Assembly: GCF_022836435.1 (NCBI RefSeq)
Contig: NZ_BQXC01000001.1
Span: 812,569-876,568, forward strand
DNA: 64,000 bases
DNA from: Nitrosomonas sp. PY1
GTDB lineage: Bacteria > Pseudomonadota > Gammaproteobacteria > Burkholderiales > Nitrosomonadaceae
Direction: 5' to 3'
The notes under the pieces are model-generated. The model was not told the DNA's origin and searched no databases. It saw only the letters and a program-made list of their open reading frames with translations. Position 1 is the first letter of the stretch. Each line of letters opens with the position of its first letter. Shown here in pieces: positions 50,388 to 59,639 of this stretch. Position numbers and translations under genes: made by a program.

Positions 50388-51374
50388 ATGGTGAATATCG
50401 ATTCAAATAAGACTGTAAATTCTTCGGGCGATAATTTTCGTGTTTTATATGTTTGTTCAGCAGCGCGAAGTGGTTCCACTTTAACGGATATGTTTGTAGG
50501 AGGACACAGTCAGGCAGCTTCTTTGGGAGAACTTAATTTCTTAGGTAATGGAATTAGCTTAAATCATAAATGTAGCTGTGGCATGGATTTACGTATATGT
50601 AGCCAATGGCACGAAGTTTTTGATGCAATTAAGTATTCAACTAATATTGATTTTCTTGTAAATCCGTATGCCTATAATTTATGGGATGCTATTTCATCTG
50701 ATACTATTGATTATGAGTGGCAAACAAGATCAAAAGTGTTAGCTATCAATTTTAGGAAGGCATGGTTATCTAGTCGAAATTTATTGCCAGGTTTACTACG
50801 TGATTTTATACCGATACCTCCTTCACTTAGTAAGGCATTAGATAACAAGATGAATTTATATCGTGAAATCGCACATTGTTGGAAAAAATCGATAATTGTG
50901 GATTCTTCTAAAAATGACCGTGAAGCTATTGAGTTATTTAAAAAATGGCCGGCTAACATCAAGATCGTGCTACTAACTCGTGATGGTCGAGGCGTTTATT
51001 TTTCTAGACGATCAAGTGGATATACTCAATCAGAAAGTATTAAAGGCTGGTTAAATTATTATCGACGTGCGCTCCCAGCGCTGGACAAGTTTATTCCCCC
51101 AGAGAGTTTTTTAAAAATACGCTATGAAGATTTAGCTACTAAACCAGAGGAAGTGGGGCGTATCTTGTGTAATTTTGCACATATTCCTTTCGAGCCAGAA
51201 ATGCTTGACTTCACTCGATTCACAAGACATTTGGTGGGTGGAAACAATATGCGATTTTCTTCAAATAAAAAGATTGAACTGGACATCCGTTGGCAAACTG
51301 AGTTATACGGAGATGAATTAGATTTTTTCACACGCACCGGTGGCGATATGAATCACCAGCTCGGTTATCAGTAA
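50388..51374 (+). CDS. PAPS-dependent sulfotransferase family protein
   Basis: About 328 residues. N-terminal 5'-phosphosulfate loop SAARSGSTLTDMFVGGH, central 3'-phosphate motif VLLTRDGRGVYFSRRSSG, and RYEDLATKPEE near the end, all typical of the sulfotransferase fold. A Cys-rich segment (CSCGMDLRICSQW) occurs in many bacterial members. It would transfer sulfate from PAPS to a saccharide or other acceptor. The ATG at 50388 is used rather than an upstream in-frame TTG. Confidence 0.85.
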   Translation: MVNIDSNKTVNSSGDNFRVLYVCSAARSGSTLTDMFVGGHSQAASLGELNFLGNGISLNHKCSCGMDLRICSQWHEVFDAIKYSTNIDFLVNPYAYNLWDAISSDTIDYEWQTRSKVLAINFRKAWLSSRNLLPGLLRDFIPIPPSLSKALDNKMNLYREIAHCWKKSIIVDSSKNDREAIELFKKWPANIKIVLLTRDGRGVYFSRRSSGYTQSESIKGWLNYYRRALPALDKFIPPESFLKIRYEDLATKPEEVGRILCNFAHIPFEPEMLDFTRFTRHLVGGNNMRFSSNKKIELDIRWQTELYGDELDFFTRTGGDMNHQLGYQ

Positions 51375-51390
51375 TAGTTGTTATTTAATG

Positions 51391-51591
51391 GAAGCTTGCC
51401 AGCGAAGCGTGCCGTTGATATTTTCTGGTTCATCACACAGCGGCTTCCTTGGCTGGCCTTGCATTTGATGATCTGATTTAGGACGTGTGCAACACGCTCT
51501 GATGGAGGCGATATACCCACTTCTATTCTCAATTCTACGCGGTTGATGTCATCTAGTACATTAAAGGTTCGGAAAGACTGTCATTGGTGAA
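51391..51591 (-). pseudogene. Remnant of an IS3-family transposase (orfB core)
   Basis: Reading the - strand, FTNDSLS (51591-51571) continues after one frameshift as RTFNVLDDINRVELRIEV and then GISPPSERVAHVLNQII (51571 downward), which matches the catalytic core of IS3-group (IS407/IS51-type) transposases, ...FRTFNVLDDFNREAL... The following part is degenerate and no ends or second frame are seen. This explains a 355-base gap between the sulfotransferase and dapE. A decayed insertion, not functional. Confidence 0.7.
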
Positions 51592-51729
51592 TCGACGCAG
51601 CGATACTAACAGGCTGGTTTTGTATTTTGTATGATCTACTGCGCTATCACTTTGTTGTGAGAGGTTGTTGCATCATTTAAGAGTGGATTACCCTAGGGTG
51701 CTGTTGAGAGGAATTTAACTTTCGATCGG

Positions 51730-52869
<1,140 letters not shown>

Positions 52870-53129
52870 TTATTTCCTAACATATAGAAATTGAATTGTT
52901 TTTCGTGGTCTGAGCAGATCAGTTATGCATTTGCTGCGGTATTCAAGGTGACGATTATGGTGTAAAAATACACGACTAGTATAGAGCTTTAAGCAATTAT
53001 CAGGTACATTTGAAGGGTAAACGTTTTGCGTTTTATAGTAGTGTAACCAGATTTTATCTTACTCAATTTTTGCGTATATAGCTTGTGGTGGCTGCGCGCG
53101 GATTGTTCGAATCATTATGGAGAGTAACT

Positions 53130-55469
53130 ATGCTAGCGTTTCTTTTCTATGTAATTTTGACTATTGTTGCATTGATCAGCGTTGTTCTGATGATACCGGT
53201 ATTGCGCCGAACTTTGGTATCGCGTCCAGTGTTGAAAATTTTTCGCCGCATGTTACCGAAGATATCGCAAACCGAGCAAGAAGCATTGGATGCAGGAACG
53301 GTATGGTGGGAAGGTGAATTATTCAGCGGTAAACCCGATTGGAAAAAAATGCTGGCTTATCCAAGACCACACTTAACAGCAGAAGAAGAAGCCTTTTTGA
53401 ATGGGCCGACAGAACAATTATGTGCGTTACTGAATGAATGGAAGATTACGCACGAATTAAAGGATTTACCCCCTGAAGTTTGGGAATTCATCCGCAGCCA
53501 GGGATTTTTTGGTTTGGTCATTCCCAAAGAATATGGCGGTTACGGTTTTTCCGCATTGGCGCACTCTGAAGTTGTGATGAAATTGGCGTCGCGTAGTGGC
53601 ACGGCGGCGGTGACCGTAATGGTACCCAATTCACTTGGTCCAGCGGAATTGTTGTTGTATTATGGTACTGACAAGCAAAAAGAATATTACCTACCTCGCT
53701 TAGCCAAGGGGCTAGAAATTCCGTGTTTTGCATTAACTTCTCCTGATGCAGGTTCTGATGCAGGCGCAATGCCAGACTCCGCAGTGGTATGTCGTCAGGA
53801 TTACGATGGACAGGCAAATGTGTTGGGTATGCGAGTGACTTGGGAGAAACGCTATATCACATTAGGTCCGGTCGCAACGATATTAGGCTTGGCATTTAAA
53901 TTATACGATCCGGATCGATTATTAGGAGGTGAAGAGAGCCTCGGCATTACGCTGGCTCTTATCCCGACGAATACGCCCGGAGTGAACATCGGAAGACGTC
54001 ATTATCCTTTAAATGGGGTGTTTCAAAATGGTCCCAATTCGGGTAAAGATGTGTTTATTCCGATGGATTGGGTGATTGGCGGTCAAGAGAGGATCGGGCA
54101 AGGTTGGCGCATGCTGATGAATTGCTTGGCAGCAGGGCGTGCCATTTCATTACCTGCAACGGGTGTTGGTGCTGCGAAACTGGCAGCGAGAACGAGCGGT
54201 GCTTATAGCCGGGTGCGCGTTCAGTTCAAAATACCAATCGGGTATTTTGAGGGCGTGGAAGAGGCATTGGCGCGAATCGGCGGTAATACTTATATGATGG
54301 ATGCGGCGCGCGTGATGACTGTGAGTTCGATCGATTTGGGCGAGAAACCATCAGTAGCTTCAGCCATTGTTAAGTATCATTTGACTGAACGTGGACGACA
54401 AGCGGTCAGTGATGCGATGGACATTCATGGCGGCAAAGGGATTTGTATCGGTCCCAGAAACTATATCGGACGGACTTATCAACAAGTTCCGGTGAGTATT
54501 ACAGTGGAAGGCGCCAATATATTGACGCGCAGCATGATTATTTTTGGTCAGGGAGCCATGCGTTGTCATCCTTTTCTACTGAAAGAAGTCCATGCGGCTT
54601 ATGATAGCGATCTGCAGCGAGCACTAATGGATTTTGATGCCGCGTTGGTTGGGCATGCTAAGTTCACTATGCGAAATACCGCTAATAGCCTGATTTATGG
54701 TTTGTTCGGTCGCTATCTGGAAAGTACCGCGCCATCAAACTGCTCGCCAGAAACAGTGGTTTATTACCGAAAGCTGACGCATTTTTCTGCTAGCTTTGCA
54801 TGTATTTCAGACATTGCCTTGATGCGCCTAGGCGGTTCACTTAAACGCAGAGAAAGATTATCGGCGCGACTGGGTGATATTTTGAGCTTGTTGTATTTGT
54901 GTTCCGCTACGTTAAAACGCTTCGAAGATGATAGCTGTCCTGATTCTGACCTGCCGTTGCTGCATTGGTCGATGCAAGATGCGCTGTATCAAATACAACG
55001 CGCATTTGATGAATTTCTAACAAACTTTCCGGTACCGATTGTTTTCGTTTGGATGTTAAAAGCTTTGGTATTCCCAGTAGGCAAGCGTTGTCGACTGCCA
55101 AGTGATGAATTGTCTCATCAAGTCGCTAGGATTTTAATGAAACCCGGTGCCGTACGAGATCGCTTGACGACAGGAGTGTATGTGCCTAAAAGCAGTTCGG
55201 ATGCAAATAATGAACCAATAGCTGATTTGGAACTGGCGCTTCAATGTGCCATCGATAGTGAAGCGGCAGAAGCGAAAATGCGCGAGGGCATCAAATCGAA
55301 ATATATTACTGCGAAAGGTGACGGAAAAATTGCACAAGCGTTGCAATTGAATTATATAACGGATGCAGAAGCGAATTTGCTTCGCCGCTTGAAGGAGTTG
55401 CGCAGTAAAGTAGTCAAAGTAGACGACTTTGCGGCAGATTTTAGTACCAAAGCCGAAGAGAAGGCTTGA
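53130..55469 (+). CDS. fadE: Acyl-CoA dehydrogenase, FadE type
   Basis: About 779 residues: an N-terminal membrane helix (FLFYVILTIVALISVVLMI), then the long FadE-type dehydrogenase with FFGLVIPKEYGGYGFSALAHSE, FALTSPDAGSDAGAM (FAD/substrate loop) and the mid-domain DIHGGKGICIGPRN. The C-terminal extension of about 200 residues is typical of FadE. First beta-oxidation step. The ATG at 53130 is preferred: it has GGAGAGTAAC just before it, and the upstream GTG at 53085 adds a non-conserved segment. Linked to an acyl-CoA synthetase 29 bases on. Confidence 0.88.
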   Translation: MLAFLFYVILTIVALISVVLMIPVLRRTLVSRPVLKIFRRMLPKISQTEQEALDAGTVWWEGELFSGKPDWKKMLAYPRPHLTAEEEAFLNGPTEQLCALLNEWKITHELKDLPPEVWEFIRSQGFFGLVIPKEYGGYGFSALAHSEVVMKLASRSGTAAVTVMVPNSLGPAELLLYYGTDKQKEYYLPRLAKGLEIPCFALTSPDAGSDAGAMPDSAVVCRQDYDGQANVLGMRVTWEKRYITLGPVATILGLAFKLYDPDRLLGGEESLGITLALIPTNTPGVNIGRRHYPLNGVFQNGPNSGKDVFIPMDWVIGGQERIGQGWRMLMNCLAAGRAISLPATGVGAAKLAARTSGAYSRVRVQFKIPIGYFEGVEEALARIGGNTYMMDAARVMTVSSIDLGEKPSVASAIVKYHLTERGRQAVSDAMDIHGGKGICIGPRNYIGRTYQQVPVSITVEGANILTRSMIIFGQGAMRCHPFLLKEVHAAYDSDLQRALMDFDAALVGHAKFTMRNTANSLIYGLFGRYLESTAPSNCSPETVVYYRKLTHFSASFACISDIALMRLGGSLKRRERLSARLGDILSLLYLCSATLKRFEDDSCPDSDLPLLHWSMQDALYQIQRAFDEFLTNFPVPIVFVWMLKALVFPVGKRCRLPSDELSHQVARILMKPGAVRDRLTTGVYVPKSSSDANNEPIADLELALQCAIDSEAAEAKMREGIKSKYITAKGDGKIAQALQLNYITDAEANLLRRLKELRSKVVKVDDFAADFSTKAEEKA

Positions 55470-55498
55470 TTAGCAGCTTATTCATTTAGGGGGATGCG

Positions 55499-57343
55499 AT
55501 GCAGATAAGACCGCAGGGTATGATCGACGTGATCTCAGTCGAGCAGGCTAAAACGCTGGATGGGCTTTTTAGAGAGCGCGTTCAACGTTCGCCTGAGAAT
55601 GTTGCGTATCGTTATTTCAATACCAACGCTGAGCAATGGGCTGGTTATACCTGGAGCGAGATGAATCGCTTTGTGTCGCGTTGGCAAGTGGCTTTAAAGC
55701 AGGAATCGTTAGTGCCGGGCGACCGTGTTGCGATCATGACAAGAAACTGCCCCGAATGGGTGATGTTCGAACAAGCAGCGCTTGGATTGGGCTTGGTGGT
55801 AGTGCCTTTATATACGGATGATCGAGCTGAGAATGCCGCCTATATTTTGCAACACTCTGGTGCTAAAGTATTGTTGCTTGAAAATTGGCGTCAATGGAAC
55901 GATTTGCTTGCATTACCCGCAGAAATAAAACAACAAATGAGTGGAGTGCAGCGTATAGCGATATTGCATTTCACTGAATTAAGTTCCCAAGGTGATGATG
56001 TCAAAGATCACCGGATCATATCAGTACGCGATTGGCTACCTGAACAGGCTAGCGATGTACAACATTGCAACGAAGATGGAAATAGTTTAGCGACGATTGT
56101 GTATACCTCGGGTACATCCGGATTTCCTAAAGGAGTGATGCTGAGTCACCATAATATTCTAACCAATGCGTATGCTGGCCTTCAAGTCGCTACGATCTCT
56201 CAGCAAGATCTGGTGCTTTCATTTTTACCGCTATCACACACTTTTGAGCGTACTGGGAGTTATTACTTAGCGATGATGGCTGGTGCGACTACGGCTTATA
56301 ACCGCTCTATCTCGGAACTACAGCAGGATTTGTCGATAATACGCCCTACCTTGATGTTTTCTGTTCCACGTGTCTTTGAAAGAATCAATGCTGGTATTCG
56401 AGCAAAGCTTGCTGATGGCTCTGCTTTTGCACGCTGGTTATTCTATCTTGCAATCGATGTGGGATACAGCCGCTTTGAATATCAGCAAGGAAGAGGCGCT
56501 TGGAGTCCGAAGCATTTATTGTGGCCCATTTTAAAAAGATTGGTGGCTGATAAGGTATTGAGTAAGCTCGGTGGACGATTGCTCTATGTGGTTAGCGGAG
56601 GCGCTGAATTGTCGCCTGATGTTTCGCGTACTTTTATAGGTCTAGGTTTATGTCTTTTGCAGGGGTATGGCATGACGGAGAGCAGTCCTGTCGTGAGTAT
56701 TAATCGCCCGGATGATAACCTGCCTGCTAGCGTCGGCTGTGCGATTTCAGGTGTCGAGGTTAAACTGGGAGAACAGGGCGCATTATTGATTCGGGGTCCC
56801 AATGTCATGTTGGGTTATTGGAATAATCCAGAAGCAACCCAACAAGCGATATCTTCAGATGGGTGGTTAAATTCCGGCGATATTGCGCGCATTGACGAGC
56901 AAGGTCATATTTTTATTACCGGTCGTTTAAAAGAAATTATTGTGTTGTCGACAGGTGAAAAGGTTCCTCCCGCTGATATGGAATCCGCTATTAAGCGGGA
57001 TTCTTTGTTTGAGCAAGTGATGGTCATAGGGGAGGCGCGTTCCTACTTAAGCGCTTTGGTCGTATGTAATGCAAAAGAGCTGGAAAAAATCAAGGCTCAA
57101 TACGGCTCTGATCATGCAAGCAGCCAGAAGGAGCAAAAAAGTCAAATCGAGGAAGCACTCTTGGAAAGAATCACACAACAGACCAGTAGTTTTCCTGGGT
57201 ACGCATGGATACGTCGGGTAGTGCTGATTGATGAGCCATGGACCGTGGAGAACGGATTATTAACACCGACACAAAAATTAAAACGCCGTAAGGTGATGGA
57301 AAAGTATCGCGAAGCAATCGATCAACTGTATGGTAGACATTAA
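55499..57343 (+). CDS. Long-chain fatty acid-CoA ligase (AMP-forming)
   Basis: 614 residues: AMP-binding motif YTSGTSGFPKG near residue 201, GYGMTESSPVVS, and the hinge GDIARIDEQGHIFITGRLKEII. The layout is that of long-chain synthetases of the FAA1/ACSL type. Supplies acyl-CoA to the FadE enzyme upstream. The ATG is preceded by GGGGG nearby and the genes are only 29 bases apart. Confidence 0.9.
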   Translation: MQIRPQGMIDVISVEQAKTLDGLFRERVQRSPENVAYRYFNTNAEQWAGYTWSEMNRFVSRWQVALKQESLVPGDRVAIMTRNCPEWVMFEQAALGLGLVVVPLYTDDRAENAAYILQHSGAKVLLLENWRQWNDLLALPAEIKQQMSGVQRIAILHFTELSSQGDDVKDHRIISVRDWLPEQASDVQHCNEDGNSLATIVYTSGTSGFPKGVMLSHHNILTNAYAGLQVATISQQDLVLSFLPLSHTFERTGSYYLAMMAGATTAYNRSISELQQDLSIIRPTLMFSVPRVFERINAGIRAKLADGSAFARWLFYLAIDVGYSRFEYQQGRGAWSPKHLLWPILKRLVADKVLSKLGGRLLYVVSGGAELSPDVSRTFIGLGLCLLQGYGMTESSPVVSINRPDDNLPASVGCAISGVEVKLGEQGALLIRGPNVMLGYWNNPEATQQAISSDGWLNSGDIARIDEQGHIFITGRLKEIIVLSTGEKVPPADMESAIKRDSLFEQVMVIGEARSYLSALVVCNAKELEKIKAQYGSDHASSQKEQKSQIEEALLERITQQTSSFPGYAWIRRVVLIDEPWTVENGLLTPTQKLKRRKVMEKYREAIDQLYGRH

Positions 57344-57426
57344 CAGGCATTAAATTTTGACAAAGCTTTTTCGCATTTTCGGTGTTGAGCAAAGTATTAG
57401 ACACGGTATGAAAGGAATCGGCAGCG

Positions 57427-57786
57427 ATGGCAAAAGATCAGGATAAGCTGAATAAAATTGTTTTGGAAGCGCGTCGTCAGGCAGAAAAGCGTGCGCAGGG
57501 CTACCGCGAACAAGCTCTGAAGCTATTTCCGTGGGTATGTGGACGGTGTGCACGGACTTTCGATCATAAAAACCTCCAGTTGTTGGAAGTGCATCATAAA
57601 AACAGCAATCATGAAGATAATCCACCCGATGGCAGCAATTGGGAATTGTTATGTACCTATTGCCATGAACACGAACATTCCAAGTTGAAAGATGCGATGG
57701 GTAGGGCAGGAGAGGGCCAAGCAAGCGTAGGTGCCACTTTCAATCCGTTCGCCAATCTGAAGGATAGGTTGAATAACAAATCCTGA
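57427..57786 (+). CDS. YajD-type HNH nuclease family protein
   Basis: 119 residues: a CGRCARTF knuckle and an HNH core EVHHKNSNHEDNPPDGSNWE with LLCTYCHEHEH, matching the YajD family. The N-terminal helix is Lys/Arg rich. Nuclease activity is predicted by motif, role unknown. It follows the acyl-CoA ligase by 83 bases on the same strand. Confidence 0.88.
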   Translation: MAKDQDKLNKIVLEARRQAEKRAQGYREQALKLFPWVCGRCARTFDHKNLQLLEVHHKNSNHEDNPPDGSNWELLCTYCHEHEHSKLKDAMGRAGEGQASVGATFNPFANLKDRLNNKS

Positions 57787-57809
57787 TGTGTAAATAGCGG
57801 CGTAAAAAT

Positions 57810-57921
57810 AATGGGATGGACGCCCCTACCCTAAACGGCATCGAGGCGTCAAAGTAGTGGTGCAATGAAGCCCACCAAACAGAGAGGAGCGTCCGACATG
57901 AGGATTACAACGATAGGCAAT
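57810..57921 (+). mobile_element. Truncated 5' end of an IS110-family element
   Basis: GGATGGACGCCCCTACC, then a leader, then GAGGAGCGTCCGAC before an ATG (57898) whose first codons read MRITTIG, the start typical of IS110-family transposases (usually followed by IDLAKN). The frame then leaves the homology at the hairpin at 57919. GGACGCCCC and GGAGCGTCC in the leader are nearly inverted repeats. It differs from the IS110-family copy at the end of the window. Only a remnant. Confidence 0.45.
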
Positions 57922-57957
57922 AAACGACCCCGTGGTCTTGCCACGGGGTCGTTTATT
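57919..57957 (+). repeat. Perfect 17-base inverted repeat (hairpin)
   Basis: AATAAACGACCCCGTGG - TCTTG - CCACGGGGTCGTTTATT, perfect stem of 17 pairs with a 5-base loop. It sits exactly at the break between an IS110-family fragment and an IS3-family fragment, 133 bases after the HNH gene. It could be an intrinsic-type terminator or a mobile hairpin repeat. Confidence 0.6.
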
Positions 57958-57962
57958 CGCAG

Positions 57963-58073
57963 ATGTTCAGAACTTTGCAACTCCAATGGTTGTGGATTTA
58001 TAACCATGAACGGCCTAACATGGCCATTGGAGGAATCACACCAAAACAAAAACTCGATCAATTAAAACATTAA
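57963..58073 (+). pseudogene. C-terminal remnant of an IS3-family transposase
   Basis: The + strand frame ending TAA at 58071-58073 reads ...QWLWIYNHERPNMAIGG then ITPKQKLDQLKH, the closing sequence of IS3-group orfB proteins (YNxERPNxALGGxTPxxKL). Only about the last 32 residues remain, the upstream part is missing. Together with the remnant at 51391 and the IS110 fragment it marks this as an insertion-prone area. Confidence 0.75.
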
Positions 58074-58129
58074 CCTCTACTTTTAACTTCGGTTAATAAT
58101 GGGAGAATTACCCAATGATCAGGGGCTAT

Positions 58130-58240
58130 TTAGCGAATTCCATCAGGGATAGGAGCATCTTCTCCAGCTATAATCCGAGAAACCTTTGCACGGTGAAAAG
58201 CAGATTTAGCTGTACGATTTGTTTTGTGGATAACAGACAT
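58130..58240 (-). CDS. Possible 36-residue small protein
   Basis: ATG at 58240 to stop at 58130 on the - strand. Sequence starts MSVIHKTNRTAKSAFHRAKV and ends IPDGIR, basic and helix-prone in its first half, with natural-looking codons. No ribosome-binding site is seen and I know no match, so it may also be the end of a decayed gene. Confidence 0.25.
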   Translation of the reverse strand: MSVIHKTNRTAKSAFHRAKVSRIIAGEDAPIPDGIR

Positions 58241-58409
58241 CAACGATATGTTGTGTTAATTTATTAATAAAGATGACGATAGTATAGTTATATCCATAGT
58301 TCCTTTGATCTGTATCCTTATTTGGATTTTTCTGGCGCATTAAAACTGAGCTGTAACTTAAAATCTCAGTATTTTCGGGACATTAAAAACTATATGTCGG
58401 GGGTTATTG

Positions 58410-58904
58410 ATGAAATTCAACTTAATTCTAATATTAATTTTCGGCATTATGCTGAGCTTTCATACGATAAACGTAAGAGCCGCCACTACTACAACCACTT
58501 TTGCTGTGACGGCTACTGTCCTTACTGTCTGCGGTGTAGTAGCAACTCCCCTAGTATTCGGAAATTATAATCCTTCAGACACGAATGATTTAGATGCCGC
58601 TAATATCGCAACGGTCACCTGTACCGTTGGAACTTCCTATAACTTAGGGCTTGATGCTGGTACTGGTGCAGGCGCTACTGTTACTACCCGAAAATTGACT
58701 TCTGGTACAGATCTCCTTAATTATTCTCTTTATCAAGATCCGGCACGTACCAATATATGGGGCAACACCATCGGAACAAACACACTAAGTGCTACAGCTG
58801 GCTTAGTGCCTACGGTACATAACGTTTATGGCAGGATATTCAAAGAACAAGTGATTCCTGCCGGTATTTATACCGATACGATAACTGTAACCATTACTTA
58901 CTGA
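58410..58904 (+). CDS. Spore coat U / Csu-type pilin (major subunit candidate)
   Basis: 164 residues: signal peptide ending VRA, then a spore coat U (SCPU) domain with the VCGVVATPLVFGNYNP start, two Cys (CGVV, TCTVG), the RKLTSGTDLLNYSLYQD core, and the closing GIYTDTITVTITY. This is the pilin type of archaic chaperone-usher pili (CsuA/B). GGGGG lies six bases before the ATG at 58410. First gene of the four-gene operon; only two subunit genes exist, versus several in the Acinetobacter csu operon. Confidence 0.87.
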   Translation: MKFNLILILIFGIMLSFHTINVRAATTTTTFAVTATVLTVCGVVATPLVFGNYNPSDTNDLDAANIATVTCTVGTSYNLGLDAGTGAGATVTTRKLTSGTDLLNYSLYQDPARTNIWGNTIGTNTLSATAGLVPTVHNVYGRIFKEQVIPAGIYTDTITVTITY

Positions 58905-58913
58905 TTCTTCAAA

Positions 58914-59639
58914 TTGAATTTCCTTATTAGAATCAGTTTAGGTTTGATAAGTATTTTTTCATCCTTTACCGGTTTTGGCGGCTCACTTCAAGTAAGTCCA
59001 ATACGAATAAGTTTGCAGGCCGAAAAGCCTATCGCCGTGATGACGGTTCAAAATAAAACCGACAAGCCAAGCATCATACAATTGAATGTTGTTTCTTGGC
59101 AGCAAACAATGGGAGAGGATTATTATCTTCCTACTCGGGAAATATTAGCCACTCCTCCCATCTTTACGATCCCACCTGGTAGCTCTCAAATCGTCAGACT
59201 CGGGCTGCAGCGTCAACCTGAAAATATACAAGAGCTTGCCTATCGATTATTCCTGCAAGAGGTTCCCCAGTCATCCGCGAGAGAAGGCGAAATCAACATA
59301 ATATTACGCTTTGGAATTCCTATTTTTGTAGCTCCAGATGATAATGATGCTCATCCACTGGTGGAATGGCGGGCCGTTCTAGTATCTCCTAAAAAAATCC
59401 GACTCGAAGCAATTAATAGTGGCAACGCACATATACAAATAACCAACCTTACAATATCCGAAAAAGAATTTTCATCCAGCGCTATTTATCAGAAAGGCAT
59501 GTTTTATATCCTTCCAAAACAAAAACGACATTGGTACTTATCCTTAGAAAAATCTTGGCCGCTCGGAACAAGATTAAAAATCACGGCACAAACTAACACG
59601 AATCAGTTAGATAATGAAGCCATTTTGGTGGATTATTAA
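58914..59639 (+). CDS. Periplasmic pilus chaperone (CsuC-like)
   Basis: 241 residues: leader (LIRISLGLISIFSSFTGFGG), then the PapD-like chaperone fold with SLQVSPIRISLQAEKPIAVM, FTIPPGSSQIVRLGLQR and RLFLQEVPQ. The start codon appears to be TTG at 58914, nine bases after the pilin stop, with no ATG in a suitable place and no clear ribosome-binding site, so translation is probably coupled. It overlaps the usher gene by 26 bases. Confidence 0.87.
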   Translation: MNFLIRISLGLISIFSSFTGFGGSLQVSPIRISLQAEKPIAVMTVQNKTDKPSIIQLNVVSWQQTMGEDYYLPTREILATPPIFTIPPGSSQIVRLGLQRQPENIQELAYRLFLQEVPQSSAREGEINIILRFGIPIFVAPDDNDAHPLVEWRAVLVSPKKIRLEAINSGNAHIQITNLTISEKEFSSSAIYQKGMFYILPKQKRHWYLSLEKSWPLGTRLKITAQTNTNQLDNEAILVDY

